Notes: a model not told the origin generated them from the letters alone. A stretch of DNA of 32,057 bases from Candidatus Nomurabacteria bacterium (GCA_023267375.1 JAHFNJ010000003.1:92579-124635); one strand, 5' to 3'; positions 1 through 9,650 are shown, counted from the stretch's first letter. Translations and numbers: made by a program.

Positions 1-517
1 TTTTCTTCCCTTTGTAAGTACGCGTCAACTCTGAGTCACGCTTTTTGATAAGTTCTTTTACTGTTTTAATTGGTAACGATAGATACACCACCAAATCAGG
101 CCGAGGAATGCCGAAAACTCCGTACTCCATCTTGTCGAGCCATTCCAAGAAATCTCGACGTTTCTTTGCATTTTTTATCTTCCCGCCTTGATGAATCTGG
201 TTGGCAGAAACATAACGATTGGCAATAACCACGTAACCTTTTTTAAGCCAGCCCTCGATTTCATCTTTTGATTCCCAGCGATCCGCTGCATAGAAAATCG
301 AAGCAATTTTTGGATGGAGATTTTTAAAATTGTAACGCTGTTCAGTGAGGCAATGACCGACAAATTCTCCAAAGAAGTGCTTTCCATATTCAGGAAAATC
401 CACAATCTTTACCGTTTTCCCCTCTTTTACGAGGCGCTTCCGCAAAAGCTCCACTTGGGTCGCCTTTCCAGATCCGTCGGTTCCGTCTATTACAATCAAC
501 TTCCCGCTTTTTTTCAT
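1..517 (-). CDS. tmk: dTMP (thymidylate) kinase, C-terminus runs off window
   Basis: Reverse-complement translation from ATG at 517: MKKSGKLIVIDGTDGSGKATQVELLRKRLVKEGKTVKIVDFPEYGKHFFGEFVGHCLTEQRYNFKNLHPKIASIFYAADRWESKDEIEGWLKKGYVVIANRYVSANQIHQGG...; P-loop GTDGSGKATQ and NRYVSAN motif. Missed by the ORF track because it is open at the edge. Confidence 0.9.
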   Translation of the reverse strand, partial: MKKSGKLIVIDGTDGSGKATQVELLRKRLVKEGKTVKIVDFPEYGKHFFGEFVGHCLTEQRYNFKNLHPKIASIFYAADRWESKDEIEGWLKKGYVVIANRYVSANQIHQGGKIKNAKKRRDFLEWLDKMEYGVFGIPRPDLVVYLSLPIKTVKELIKKRDSELTRTYKGKK

Positions 518-540
518 ATATGAAATATAGCAGAAAAAAG

Positions 541-966
541 CTATTTCTCGATGTCGAAGAAGTGTTTGCCTGTTTTATAGCTTTCTATGGCCAGTTTGGA
601 AAACTCGAATATCGGTTCAGGTAAATCGTCAAGCGAGTACCACTGCCAATCACCAAGCTTTTCCGGCTCGAGTGTCCGTGGTTCACCACTCTCCCAATCG
701 GCCAAGAATACCGTACTTATAAAGTGATGTGGCGCATATTTGATGCTATTGACCACCGCCTGAAATCGAATATTTGTAATAACTACTCCGCATTCTTCGA
801 GCGTCTCTCGACGAACGGTGTCTTCCATCGATTCCCCGTATTCTATTTTTCCACCAGGAAATGTGTATTCGCCAACAGCATATGACCCTCCCCGCTTTCC
901 GAGAAGCACTTTGCCGTCTTTGAATATCATAACTCCTACACCAGGGACTGGTTTTTGATTTTCCAT
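541..966 (-). CDS. NUDIX hydrolase
   Basis: Nudix box GGKIEYGESMEDTVRRETLEECGV. Confidence 0.9.
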   Translation of the reverse strand: MENQKPVPGVGVMIFKDGKVLLGKRGGSYAVGEYTFPGGKIEYGESMEDTVRRETLEECGVVITNIRFQAVVNSIKYAPHHFISTVFLADWESGEPRTLEPEKLGDWQWYSLDDLPEPIFEFSKLAIESYKTGKHFFDIEK

Positions 967-969
967 GAA

Positions 970-1524
970 TTACCGTTTAAGATTATTACTTTCTAAAAAC
1001 GCGTCAACTTTCTTGAAAAAAGTCTCAATGTCGCCATTATTTTCTATCGTATAATCAGCAAGCTTCAAGCACTCAAACAGCCGTTGTTCATTTGGTGCGG
1101 CATTTTCTTTTCTCTCATTTTCGATAAACTCTTCCAATATTTTTGCTTCGCCCAACTTATTGCGAATCAAGCATCTCTGAAAACGCACTTCTGGTTCGGC
1201 ATCTATCGCAAGGAGAACTAGATTGTAATTCTCGCGAAGGTATTCAATAACACCCACCACCCTGATTCCCGTTATGATGAGCAAGTCATCCGGCACCTTG
1301 TCTATCAACAGTTTTACCAAAAAACCAGGCCCATTTTCTTTCACAAGATCAGAACCAAGCTTAATCAGATTTTCACGTATCGGCTCGATCCCCCGTTCTT
1401 TAGCAATATCTTTCAGTGGCTGGCTAATCTGAAATGTTGGGATAGAAAGTTTTTTAGAAATATATTCAGCCGCGGTATCTTTCCCCGAGCCAATCGTACC
1501 GATAATACCAATGATTGTTTTCAT
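970..1524 (-). CDS. P-loop nucleotide kinase-like protein (dephospho-CoA kinase / dNMP kinase-like)
   Basis: N-terminal MKTIIGIIGTIGSGKDTAAEYISKKL Walker A. Confidence 0.7.
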   Translation of the reverse strand: MKTIIGIIGTIGSGKDTAAEYISKKLSIPTFQISQPLKDIAKERGIEPIRENLIKLGSDLVKENGPGFLVKLLIDKVPDDLLIITGIRVVGVIEYLRENYNLVLLAIDAEPEVRFQRCLIRNKLGEAKILEEFIENERKENAAPNEQRLFECLKLADYTIENNGDIETFFKKVDAFLESNNLKR

Positions 1525-1525
1525 A

Positions 1526-1999
1526 TTATTTACTTAGTTCCTTGAGTGCCTCTTCTGCATAAAATCGCACATTCGGCACTAAATCCATAGTAGCAAGTTC
1601 TTCCTTTGTTACCCAGCGAGTTTCGCTGCGCTCATGATCACTTAAAGATTCGGCAATTGCATCTGTGTCTGATGTGGCAAAATACACAAAGGCGATATGT
1701 TCATGGGTGTCTGAAACAGGATGCCGGCCTAAATAGCGTGGGGGGATAAGGTACTTATACCCCCGATTTTTCTCTTCTTGGTCTTTGATACCATCCGCCT
1801 CGCCGATGATTTTTATATCAAGACCCACTTCTTCTTTCACCTCACGAATAGCCGCTTCAACAGGATCTTCGTCGAGTTCGATATGTCCACCCACCGAAAG
1901 CCAAATATGGTGCTTGTCGTGCATCCGAAGAAGTACTTTGTTGTCATGGACAATAAATACTTCGACAGTAAAATCGATTTTGTCGTGAATATGGGGCAT
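1526..1999 (-). CDS. NUDIX hydrolase
   Basis: Nudix box GGHIELDEDPVEAAIREVKEEVGLDI. Confidence 0.9.
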   Translation of the reverse strand: MPHIHDKIDFTVEVFIVHDNKVLLRMHDKHHIWLSVGGHIELDEDPVEAAIREVKEEVGLDIKIIGEADGIKDQEEKNRGYKYLIPPRYLGRHPVSDTHEHIAFVYFATSDTDAIAESLSDHERSETRWVTKEELATMDLVPNVRFYAEEALKELSK

Positions 2000-2001
2000 G
2001 A

Positions 2002-2577
2002 CTATTTATAAACTTCCTTAGCAATATCTGGGTGGTAGTGTTCCAGATATCGTACTGTCTTGCTTGGCAACTTTTTTATTTCAAATGAAAAACGTTTAGC
2101 GAAATCAAGTATTTTCTGGTCTGCTTCATCAATCCCCTCTTTTTTCTCAACCAACAATTCAATTTCAACCATGTCGTATCCAATATCTGTTTTATCTACA
2201 TCGATGGTAAACCCTTCTTTTTTGTATTTCCAACGATTTGTTCGTATAACGTAAATTACCTGTAGATTTTTTTCTACGACGTCTGTTAAATTTTCTTCTT
2301 TCGAAAAACCAAGTTCTTCCAAAATCTCTGGTTCAGTATCAATTTCTCTCATAACCTGAGCTGTAGCACCATGCAACTCTTTTGAAGTAGCTTTAATCTC
2401 CCAACCTCCATCTCGTGAACGCAAGCGAATTCCCTTTTTTAAATAAGTAAAATCAGGAGTATCGTAATATGTATCGGTAATATTCTTTTCTCCTAAGAAA
2501 TCTGCCCCTTCAAGCATCGCTGTAAGTTGCTCCTCTGTCGGCTGAAATTTTTTTTCTACTTCGATCATAATTTTCAA
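2002..2577 (-). CDS. CYTH domain protein (thiamine-triphosphatase / class IV cyclase-like)
   Basis: IEVEKKF start, YYDTPDFTYLKKGIRLRSRDGGWEIK pattern typical of CYTH (ExExK) domains. Confidence 0.8.
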   Translation of the reverse strand: MKIMIEVEKKFQPTEEQLTAMLEGADFLGEKNITDTYYDTPDFTYLKKGIRLRSRDGGWEIKATSKELHGATAQVMREIDTEPEILEELGFSKEENLTDVVEKNLQVIYVIRTNRWKYKKEGFTIDVDKTDIGYDMVEIELLVEKKEGIDEADQKILDFAKRFSFEIKKLPSKTVRYLEHYHPDIAKEVYK

Positions 2578-2591
2578 CCGTATTTAAAATA

Positions 2592-3890
2592 CTACACAAA
2601 CTTTTCTGGGATTGGGAACTTTTCAGCAAGTGATTTTATCTCGGCTTTTATCTGTGCTTTCTTTTCAGCATTATCCTTGTTTCGAAGCGTTTCAATCAGA
2701 AGCTCAGCAACACGAGCACATTCAGCCTCCTTGAAGCCCCGAGTGGTAATAGCTGGGGTGCCGAAACGAATGCCCGATGGATCCAAAGGCTTTCGTGTAT
2801 CGTCAGCAATAGAATTCATATTGAGCGTAATACCCACTTCATCAAGCACTGTCTGTGCTTCTTTGCCAGTTACACCAAGTGATCCGAAAACGTCTGCGAG
2901 TATTAAATGGTTGTCCGTTCCCCCGCCGATCATGCGAATATTTTCACGCTTCAGCACGGCTTCCATGGCTTTCGCATTTTTTAAAATCTGCGCTGCATAT
3001 TCTTTGTACGCTGGTGTCATCGCTTCTCCAAATGCCACCGCCTTTGCAGCAATCGTATGCATATGAGGACCACCTTGAATACCCGGGAAAATACTACTGT
3101 TGATGAGAGTCGACATCAATATATCCTCACCTTTCGCGTTTTTGTATCCAAACGGATTCGGGAAATCTTCACGCAGTAAGATAAGTCCCCCGCGTGGTCC
3201 GCGAAGCGTTTTGTGCGTCGTCGAAGTGATGATATCAAATCCGTCATCAAACGGATTGCGTAACACACCTGCAGCAATGAGCCCAGCAATGTGCGCCATA
3301 TCAGCCATGGTGATAGCGCCGACTTCTTTTGCAATCTCCACAAACTTTTTGTAATCAAGTGTGCGAGAGTACGCAGAAAATCCGGCGAGAATAATCTTTG
3401 GCTTTTTTTCAATCGCCACACGACGAAGTTCTTCGTAATCAATCTCCCCTGTTTCCGTATTCTTCATCTTATAGGTAACGAAGTTATAAATTTTTGCGGG
3501 AAGAGTCATCGGATGGCCGTGAGTAAGGTGTCCGCCATGTGAAAGATCCATGCCAAGCACTGTGTCCCCTGGTTTGAGAAAAGCTGCGTAGACTGCTAAG
3601 TTCGCAGGCGCCCCCGAGTGAGGCTGCACGTTCGCAAACGTAGCGTTGAATAGCTTGCAGGCACGTTCGATGGCCAGACGTTCAACTTGGTCGGTAAATT
3701 CCTGTCCGCCATAATAACGCTTGCCGGGATAACCTTCAGAGTATTTGTTGGTCAAAATCGAGCCGTTTGCTTCAAGGACGGCATGAGAAACATAGTTTTC
3801 AGAAGGGATGAGTTCGAGCCCTTCAGATTGGCGCTTCGCTTCGCCGTTTATAGCATTTAAAATGTCTTGGTCTTGTTGTTGTAAGTACAT
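2592..3890 (-). CDS. glyA: serine hydroxymethyltransferase
   Basis: Full-length 432 aa; LIPSENYVS, TNKYSEGYPGKRYYGG, TTHKTLRGPRGG. Confidence 0.97.
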   Translation of the reverse strand: MYLQQQDQDILNAINGEAKRQSEGLELIPSENYVSHAVLEANGSILTNKYSEGYPGKRYYGGQEFTDQVERLAIERACKLFNATFANVQPHSGAPANLAVYAAFLKPGDTVLGMDLSHGGHLTHGHPMTLPAKIYNFVTYKMKNTETGEIDYEELRRVAIEKKPKIILAGFSAYSRTLDYKKFVEIAKEVGAITMADMAHIAGLIAAGVLRNPFDDGFDIITSTTHKTLRGPRGGLILLREDFPNPFGYKNAKGEDILMSTLINSSIFPGIQGGPHMHTIAAKAVAFGEAMTPAYKEYAAQILKNAKAMEAVLKRENIRMIGGGTDNHLILADVFGSLGVTGKEAQTVLDEVGITLNMNSIADDTRKPLDPSGIRFGTPAITTRGFKEAECARVAELLIETLRNKDNAEKKAQIKAEIKSLAEKFPIPEKFV

Positions 3891-3940
3891 GCAGGCATTG
3901 TACGGCGTTCAGTGCCGAAAATCAAATATGGCTAAAAATA

Positions 3941-3971
3941 AAAGCCGCCCCGTTTGGTACGGACCGGCTTT
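3941..3971 (-). terminator. Rho-independent terminator-like hairpin
   Basis: AAAGCCG/CGGCTTT stem followed on minus strand by TTATTTTT, just after the stop of the 4000..4533 gene. Confidence 0.6.
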
Positions 3972-3999
3972 CTTTTAAAACTTTGTGAAAATAACCATA

Positions 4000-4533
4000 T
4001 TACTGATGAGCAGCGAGCTTGATAAAATAACCTTCTCGCTCAACCTCTCCTTTTCCATCGTCACCGACGTACTTAAATCCAAATGGCAACAATGTGCCCA
4101 GATGCCCAAGAAACTTCTCCAGAAGCTTGTATGTTTTAACCGCGACAGTTTCATCTTTGCGATCGAGGCAGATTTTTAAATCAGTGCCTCCCATATACAC
4201 ATCTGCCATCACACTGGCAAACAGATTCCTGTTGTTCTCAAATGTCTCCTGACCATTGTAAGGAACCGGCTTTTGACTGAAGAAATCAACGACAGTTTTC
4301 TTCTTTCCAACAGAAGCGATCAAGGCATTCATTTTCTGTTTGATTTGAAGATTATGCGTTTCTTCATCTATGGTTTTACGTGATGCTATCACTTTTTCGA
4401 ATTCCACTGCCATAGATCCGGTTATTTTTATGGAATCCACTAAGAGAGTTTTTGAATCTCTCATTTCATTTAAAAGCCGTTGAGTCTCACTCAGTGGCTT
4501 TCCTGTTTTTTGGGGTTGTTTTTTAGCTGACAT
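4000..4533 (-). CDS. hypothetical protein (177 aa)
   Basis: Long ORF, no overlapping better ORF, terminator downstream; no family recognised. Confidence 0.7.
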   Translation of the reverse strand: MSAKKQPQKTGKPLSETQRLLNEMRDSKTLLVDSIKITGSMAVEFEKVIASRKTIDEETHNLQIKQKMNALIASVGKKKTVVDFFSQKPVPYNGQETFENNRNLFASVMADVYMGGTDLKICLDRKDETVAVKTYKLLEKFLGHLGTLLPFGFKYVGDDGKGEVEREGYFIKLAAHQ

Positions 4534-4638
4534 AACACTTTTTATTTTTGGATTAATACTGTATTTTCTTCACTCTACGTTTTTTACGCAATATGTCAAC
4601 TAGTATGCTCGCCCCTCTTTTTTTGATAGAATCGAACC

Positions 4639-5580
4639 ATGGTAGGCAAACATGTCGACGAACAATATCTTGATCTTCTTGAGCACATCAAGACACATGG
4701 CGCAACAAAAACAGACCGTACAGGTACTGGCACAAAATCAGTCTTTGGATATCAGATGCGTTTCAATCTCGCCGACGGCTTCCCTCTCCTTACCACCAAG
4801 AAGGTGCCGATTAAATCAATCATTCATGAATTGCTTTGGTTCATGCGCGGTGATACAAATCTAAAATATCTCGCTGACAACAATGTGCACATTTGGGACG
4901 AGTGGCCATACAAGGCATATTTGAAACGAAACAACATGCCGATTCCAGAGATCAACGGAGCTGAATGGACTGCTGGCATGAAAGAGTTTGTGGAGAAAAT
5001 AAAAACAGATGAGGCTTTTGCGAAAGAGTACGGAAACCTGGGTCCTATTTACGGCTACCAGTGGCGTTCGTGGCCAACACCAAATGGCGGACATATTGAC
5101 CAGCTCGCGCAAGTGATTGAGCAGATAAAAAAGACTCCTGATTCACGTCGCATGATCGTATCCGCGTGGAACGTCGCCGATATCGAAGAAATGTCCAAAG
5201 CTGGATTGCCTCCATGCCACTGCTTCTTTCAATTCTATGTCGCTGATGGAAAACTTTCCTGCCAGCTCTACCAGCGCAGTTGTGATACCTTCCTCGGTGT
5301 CCCCTTCAATATCGCTTCGTATTCTATTTTCACCATGATGATTGCTCAGATCGCCGGACTTCAACCAGGCGAATTTGTCTGGACTGGCGGCGATGTACAT
5401 CTGTACCAGAACCACTTAGAACAAGTAGATCTCCAGCTTTCTCGCCGCAATGATATTCGCCCGCTGCCAAAGATGAAAATAAATCCAGCAAAAATGAAAA
5501 TTGAAGATTTTACTATCGACGACTTCGAACTTGTCGATTACAACCCCCACGAAGGCATTAAAGCGCCAATTGCGGTATAA
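4639..5580 (+). CDS. thyA: thymidylate synthase
   Basis: [29 protein letters not shown] (catalytic Cys), [17 protein letters not shown]. Confidence 0.98.
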   Translation: MVGKHVDEQYLDLLEHIKTHGATKTDRTGTGTKSVFGYQMRFNLADGFPLLTTKKVPIKSIIHELLWFMRGDTNLKYLADNNVHIWDEWPYKAYLKRNNMPIPEINGAEWTAGMKEFVEKIKTDEAFAKEYGNLGPIYGYQWRSWPTPNGGHIDQLAQVIEQIKKTPDSRRMIVSAWNVADIEEMSKAGLPPCHCFFQFYVADGKLSCQLYQRSCDTFLGVPFNIASYSIFTMMIAQIAGLQPGEFVWTGGDVHLYQNHLEQVDLQLSRRNDIRPLPKMKINPAKMKIEDFTIDDFELVDYNPHEGIKAPIAV

Positions 5581-5583
5581 ACT

Positions 5584-6102
5584 ATGATCCTCTCACTCAT
5601 CGCCGCTATAGGAAAAAATAATGCACTCGGGAAGAATAATGCCCTGCTCTGGCAGATGCCAGCAGACATGAAGTACTTTCGCGAAACAACCGCCGGACAC
5701 ACCGTCATCATGGGGTGGAAGACGTTTGTCTCAATTGGCCGCCCGCTTCCCAACCGCCGCAATATCGTCATCACTCGAGATGTCGCAGGAGCTCCAACGG
5801 GGATTGAAGCAGTGAGTTCACTTGATGAAGCGCTCCAAATCGCATCCCTTGAACAAGGACGAAAATTTGAAGAGAACCAGGACGAAGTAGAAGTATTCGT
5901 TATTGGCGGCGGACTCACCTACGCCGAAGCACTGCCGAAAGCGAACAAACTCTACATCACAGAAATAGATGATTCTCCCGAAGCTGACAGTTTTTTCCCA
6001 GAAATCAAAAAAGATGAGTGGCAAGAAATATCTCGTGATCATCATGAACCAGATGAAAAAAATCCGCATCCCTATTCGTTTGTAATTTATAAGAGAATGT
6101 AA
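5584..6102 (+). CDS. folA: dihydrofolate reductase
   Basis: MILSLIAAIGKNNALGKNNALLWQMPADMKYFRETTAGHTVIMGWKTFVSIGRPLPNRRNIVITR. Confidence 0.96.
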   Translation: MILSLIAAIGKNNALGKNNALLWQMPADMKYFRETTAGHTVIMGWKTFVSIGRPLPNRRNIVITRDVAGAPTGIEAVSSLDEALQIASLEQGRKFEENQDEVEVFVIGGGLTYAEALPKANKLYITEIDDSPEADSFFPEIKKDEWQEISRDHHEPDEKNPHPYSFVIYKRM

Positions 6103-6127
6103 AGCCCATCGCACTGCGATGGGCTTT
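6101..6127 (+). terminator. Rho-independent terminator of thyA-folA
   Basis: AAAGCCCATCG-CACTG-CGATGGGCTTT then CTTT. Confidence 0.8.
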
Positions 6128-6129
6128 CT

Positions 6130-6261
6130 TTAAATTTGACCACTCCACCCTACTCCAAAAGGATCATTGGGGTGTGGGGTCCAAGTAGGCAGAATTGGTT
6201 TTTTGGGTTTTTTACCGCCTGGCTGATTGGACGCACGGGTTCTTTTTTTCTTTTTTTTCAT
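6130..6261 (-). CDS. candidate small Lys-rich protein (43 aa)
   Basis: Own translation: MKKKKKRTRASNQPGGKKPKKPILPTWTPHPNDPFGVGWSGQI*; below the ORF-track length cutoff; no clear Shine-Dalgarno. Confidence 0.4.
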   Translation of the reverse strand: MKKKKKRTRASNQPGGKKPKKPILPTWTPHPNDPFGVGWSGQI

Positions 6262-6291
6262 TGGGGGTATTTTTTTAGAAGGTACAACATA

Positions 6292-6330
6292 CAAAAAGAA
6301 AAGCACCTCCGAGAGGTGCTTTTCTTTTTG
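6292..6330. terminator. perfect 18-bp hairpin, bidirectional terminator-like
   Basis: CAAAAAGAAAAGCACCTC-CGA-GAGGTGCTTTTCTTTTTG. Confidence 0.75.
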
Positions 6331-6460
6331 TAAAATTAATTGGGATGTAATTATATAAGAAGAAAATAGCCCTCGGATGGAGAGTTCTTTACCTTCTTAT
6401 TTTTTGAAACTATGACTACCATATTTTTACTATAGAGTATCCTTGCTGCTTTTGCAAATC

Positions 6461-6793
6461 TCAAGGATCTTCCGGTGTGCGCGTCCGTATAAAAATATCT
6501 TTACCATCAGGTGATTTCATTTTTGTATATTTACGATTTTTATTGATCTCAATTTTTCGTATGATTTCTTTCTCGAGATCGAAGCCTAAAATTTCAGACA
6601 TTCCCAGTAAAAACACCATCACATCAGCAAATTCTTCTGCTGTGCCTTTTGCATCCCCTTTTGCATGCTTGTTGTATGCTTCCGAAAGCTCCTCGTAAGC
6701 ACGACAAAATTCTACTGCAACATCGGTGGTGTTGAAACCTTTCTCAAGCTTATTGCGCATTACTTCTTCTTGTAGTTTCTTAAGATCAACCAT
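6461..6793 (-). CDS. MazG-like nucleotide pyrophosphohydrolase
   Basis: EFCRAYEELSEAYNKH...AEEFADVMVFLLGMSEILGFDLE (EExxE/ExxD metal-site pattern). Confidence 0.8.
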   Translation of the reverse strand: MVDLKKLQEEVMRNKLEKGFNTTDVAVEFCRAYEELSEAYNKHAKGDAKGTAEEFADVMVFLLGMSEILGFDLEKEIIRKIEINKNRKYTKMKSPDGKDIFIRTRTPEDP

Positions 6794-6838
6794 TGGTTTC
6801 TTTATTAGACATTAGTAATTAGGATTTAGAAATTTCTT

Positions 6839-7327
6839 CTACTGGTTTTCGTATTGCATCGTTTCGTCGCTCATTTGCTCAAATTTCACCCCAGCCTCTT
6901 TGAATATTTCCTTACTGCGACTTCCTGCATGATAATCTTTTGCCACGACAACACGGACAATACCGGCAGTAATAATCAGCTTTGCGCAGACGTAACACGG
7001 CGTCATGTGGCAGTAGAGTGTTGCTCCTTCGAGTGATGCACCTACACGTGTAGCTTGTACGATAGCATTTTGTTCAGCGTGTGTCGTACGAATACAGTGC
7101 TTTGTCTGTGTGCCATCCGCATGGGTGACTACATGCATCTCGTGCCCTACGTCGTCGCAATGAGGGAGACCTGGCGGAGCACCGATATAGCCGGTCGAAA
7201 GGATGCGCTTGTCGCGAGTAATAACACAGGCTGAACGCCCACGATCACAGGTAGTCCGTGTAGCTACCACGTCAGCGATTTTGAGGAAGTATTCATCCCA
7301 AGATGGTCGTTCAGGGGCTTCTTTCAT
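6839..7327 (-). CDS. dCMP deaminase family protein (ComE-type cytidine/deoxycytidylate deaminase)
   Basis: RSACVITRDKRILSTGYIGAPPGLPHCDDVGH, CIRTTHAEQNAI, MTPCYVCAKLIITAGI. Confidence 0.93.
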   Translation of the reverse strand: MKEAPERPSWDEYFLKIADVVATRTTCDRGRSACVITRDKRILSTGYIGAPPGLPHCDDVGHEMHVVTHADGTQTKHCIRTTHAEQNAIVQATRVGASLEGATLYCHMTPCYVCAKLIITAGIVRVVVAKDYHAGSRSKEIFKEAGVKFEQMSDETMQYENQ

Positions 7328-7375
7328 AGGGTTAGTGTAGCGTATTTAAGGAAAGGTGGAAAGCTTTTTTTCTTT

Positions 7376-7404
7376 GACAGTACTCAGTAAAAATAGTATG
7401 GTGA
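7376..7404 (+). promoter_or_regulatory. sigma70-type promoter for 7435..7782
   Basis: TTGACA - 17 nt - TATGGT; AAAAGGAGGAG Shine-Dalgarno before the ATG at 7435. Confidence 0.65.
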
Positions 7405-7434
7405 AGAAAAAATGTTACTAAAAAAGGAGGAGAT

Positions 7435-7782
7435 ATGAGACCTGCTCATAAGCGCGTTTTTACTGATGAAGAAAACAAAGAAATATATTTCGCCTGTTAT
7501 CAATTAAGAACTGGACTAATCGTCAACGCGCCCAAATACAGTACGACAACAGGTGTACTGAACATCACCCCGCATTTATCACACGGACTTGCGATCCACA
7601 AACTGATTATGAACAGAGGCTGGAAAGAATTGTTCGAAAACAAAGAGTGGTTACAAGTATTGCTGACAGCATCTGATGTGAACGCTGTAGGCAAAGGATT
7701 CTTAAGAAACCAGCTCCGGATCATTTTGCGGTATTTCCCCACTGAGACAAAGGGGTATCTAAAAAAAGAGTTTATTCTCTAA
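7435..7782 (+). CDS. hypothetical protein (115 aa)
   Basis: Promoter, strong SD and terminator frame this ORF; no family recognised. Confidence 0.8.
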   Translation: MRPAHKRVFTDEENKEIYFACYQLRTGLIVNAPKYSTTTGVLNITPHLSHGLAIHKLIMNRGWKELFENKEWLQVLLTASDVNAVGKGFLRNQLRIILRYFPTETKGYLKKEFIL

Positions 7783-7789
7783 TAAAAGA

Positions 7790-7821
7790 AAAACAGGAGG
7801 CTTTGAGGCCTCCTGTTTTTT
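7790..7821 (+). terminator. Rho-independent terminator
   Basis: AAAACAGGAGGC-TTTGAG-GCCTCCTGTTTTTT. Confidence 0.85.
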
Positions 7822-7830
7822 AGCAACAGA

Positions 7831-8538
7831 CTATTTCTTTTTATGAAGCGATCCAAACAGCGGTGCATAGACATCCTCCTTTGGATCAATAATAAGTTCG
7901 CGCTTATTTATCTTTTCAGTAAAAACGATTGGTGCTTGAGTTATGAGTGCCAGTGGCTGACATTCTCTCCCTTCACCCATGGTAAGCACCGCAGAGGTCG
8001 CCAAACTGTCGGCAATATCAGTCTGCGAGAAAACAAATTTTCGACCGAACAAATCAGGAGTGCCTTTATAACTTTTTATACCCTTAAACCCGGCGTAGCC
8101 CATTGCCACCCCAACAACACCTGCGCGAAGCGGGAAAAGTCGGCTATCCGTAATGAGTACTCCCAGCTTTTTTACTTTATATATTTTTTGTAATTGCTTT
8201 CGCAACACTGCCGCAGACTGAAAACTATCTTTCGGCAATAAAATCAACTTCCCTTTTGCATTTGAATCATCGATGCCAGCATTTGCCATTACCATACCGT
8301 CTTTGATAGTGAGTAGCACATATTTTGTTTGTAGCGCAAAATCACTTTCATTGCGTATTAATTTTTCTTTAGTAGAAGCGCTCGTATCACTCACTGTCCG
8401 TCCCTCAGCAAGTGCCACGATTTTTGAGGTAACAACTAAAACCGATTTCTCTGGAATCTTTTTAATATGAGCACGAATGAAATCAACTAGGTTTTCGTTC
8501 TCTTTAAATATTCGCGTTTTGAGGGGTTGTACTTTCAT
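7831..8538 (-). CDS. coenzyme F420-0:L-glutamate ligase-like (CofE fold) protein
   Basis: VLVVTSKIVALAEGRTV, GVLITDSRLFPLRAGVVGVAMGYAGFKGI..., DLFGRKFVFSQTDIADSLATSAVLTMGEG. Confidence 0.8.
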   Translation of the reverse strand: MKVQPLKTRIFKENENLVDFIRAHIKKIPEKSVLVVTSKIVALAEGRTVSDTSASTKEKLIRNESDFALQTKYVLLTIKDGMVMANAGIDDSNAKGKLILLPKDSFQSAAVLRKQLQKIYKVKKLGVLITDSRLFPLRAGVVGVAMGYAGFKGIKSYKGTPDLFGRKFVFSQTDIADSLATSAVLTMGEGRECQPLALITQAPIVFTEKINKRELIIDPKEDVYAPLFGSLHKKK

Positions 8539-9184
8539 TATCCTTGTCTTTTAAGAGACGAATACCTAAATAAGAAATTGGGGTATACAAAAATCCCATT
8601 GCTACTTTAAACAGCCAGTAGGTAAGGATGATTACTATGAGCTTATGCACTGAATAGACTCCAGCAAATGCCACGAGCATAAAAATAACCGTATCTAAAA
8701 ATTGAGACCAGACGTTCGATAGGTTTGCGCGCACCCAAAAACGACTGACTTTTTGCCTCTTCTTCAAAAAGAAGAAAAAGATAACATCCTGGTATTCACC
8801 GATAATGAATGCGAGGACTGAGGCGATAGAAATACGGATAGAAACGGAATAGAGCATATCGTATGCGTCATGTGCCCAAAGTCCGGATTGCGCCCATGGA
8901 AGCACGATTGAAAGAATATTGAATATAGTAAACGCGAGGACTGCGATAAAACCAGCAATAACGAATTGTTTTGCCATTTTTTTGCCATACACCTCTCCGA
9001 TTACGTCGGTCATGAGAAACACGAATGGGAAATAAAAAATTGATACAGTAATATAACTACCGAAAAAGAATGGCATCAATTTTATGCCGAGTGTATTTGC
9101 CGCCATGAGCGATGTGATATAAATCGCGAGACAGATCAGGATTTTCTTAGAATTTTTTTCGGTAAGCATACAGTTTTGAAACAA
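8504..9184 (-). CDS. queuosine precursor transporter family (YhhQ/QueT-like, DUF165)
   Basis: Multi-TM; FVFLMTDVIGEVYGKKMAKQFVIAGF, SQFLDTVIFMLVAF. Overlaps the start of the CofE-like gene. Confidence 0.8.
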   Translation of the reverse strand: MFQNCMLTEKNSKKILICLAIYITSLMAANTLGIKLMPFFFGSYITVSIFYFPFVFLMTDVIGEVYGKKMAKQFVIAGFIAVLAFTIFNILSIVLPWAQSGLWAHDAYDMLYSVSIRISIASVLAFIIGEYQDVIFFFFLKKRQKVSRFWVRANLSNVWSQFLDTVIFMLVAFAGVYSVHKLIVIILTYWLFKVAMGFLYTPISYLGIRLLKDKDNESTTPQNANI

Positions 9185-9224
9185 AAAATGCCCCGTATGG
9201 GCACTTTTTGTTCTTATATTTCAA

Positions 9225-9650
9225 CTAGCCTTTAATTTCGATTCCTGCTTGTCGAGCTGATCCAGCAACGATATTCATTGCTCCTTCGAGATCCTTCGCG
9301 TTTAAGTCAGGCATCTTGATCTTTGCAATTTCTTCAAGCTGTGCGCGGGTAATCTTTCCTACTTTTGAAGTATTTGGCTTACCAGAACCTTTTTCAACGC
9401 CAGCGGCTTTGAAAAGAAGGTTTGCGACAGGCGGAGTCTTGAGGGCAAATTCGTAGGTACGGTCTTCATATACAGTAACCGCCACGCCCACGATATTGCC
9501 AGCCTGACTCTGACTTGCGGCATTGAACTTCTGAACGAAATCGCCGATGTTAATACCAGCCTGACCAAGCGCAGGACCAAGTGGTGGCGCAGGGGTTGCC
9601 TTACCGGCAGGGATGTTTAATTTGAGTTTTTTAGTGATTTTTTTAGCCAT
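9225..9650 (-). CDS. rplK: 50S ribosomal protein L11
   Basis: [35 protein letters not shown]. Confidence 0.98.
   Translation of the reverse strand: MAKKITKKLKLNIPAGKATPAPPLGPALGQAGINIGDFVQKFNAASQSQAGNIVGVAVTVYEDRTYEFALKTPPVANLLFKAAGVEKGSGKPNTSKVGKITRAQLEEIAKIKMPDLNAKDLEGAMNIVAGSARQAGIEIKG

Noticed and set aside
175-405. 76-aa minus ORF in the track
   Set aside because: Out of frame with the clear tmk reading frame covering 1..517.
2527-3066. 179-aa plus ORF
   Set aside because: Antisense shadow of glyA.
5584-5690. Apparent GKNNAL-GKNNAL duplication at the DHFR N-terminus
   Set aside because: Length matches the usual DHFR start (AIxxNNxIGxxNxLxWxLPADxKYF), so no extra segment is present.
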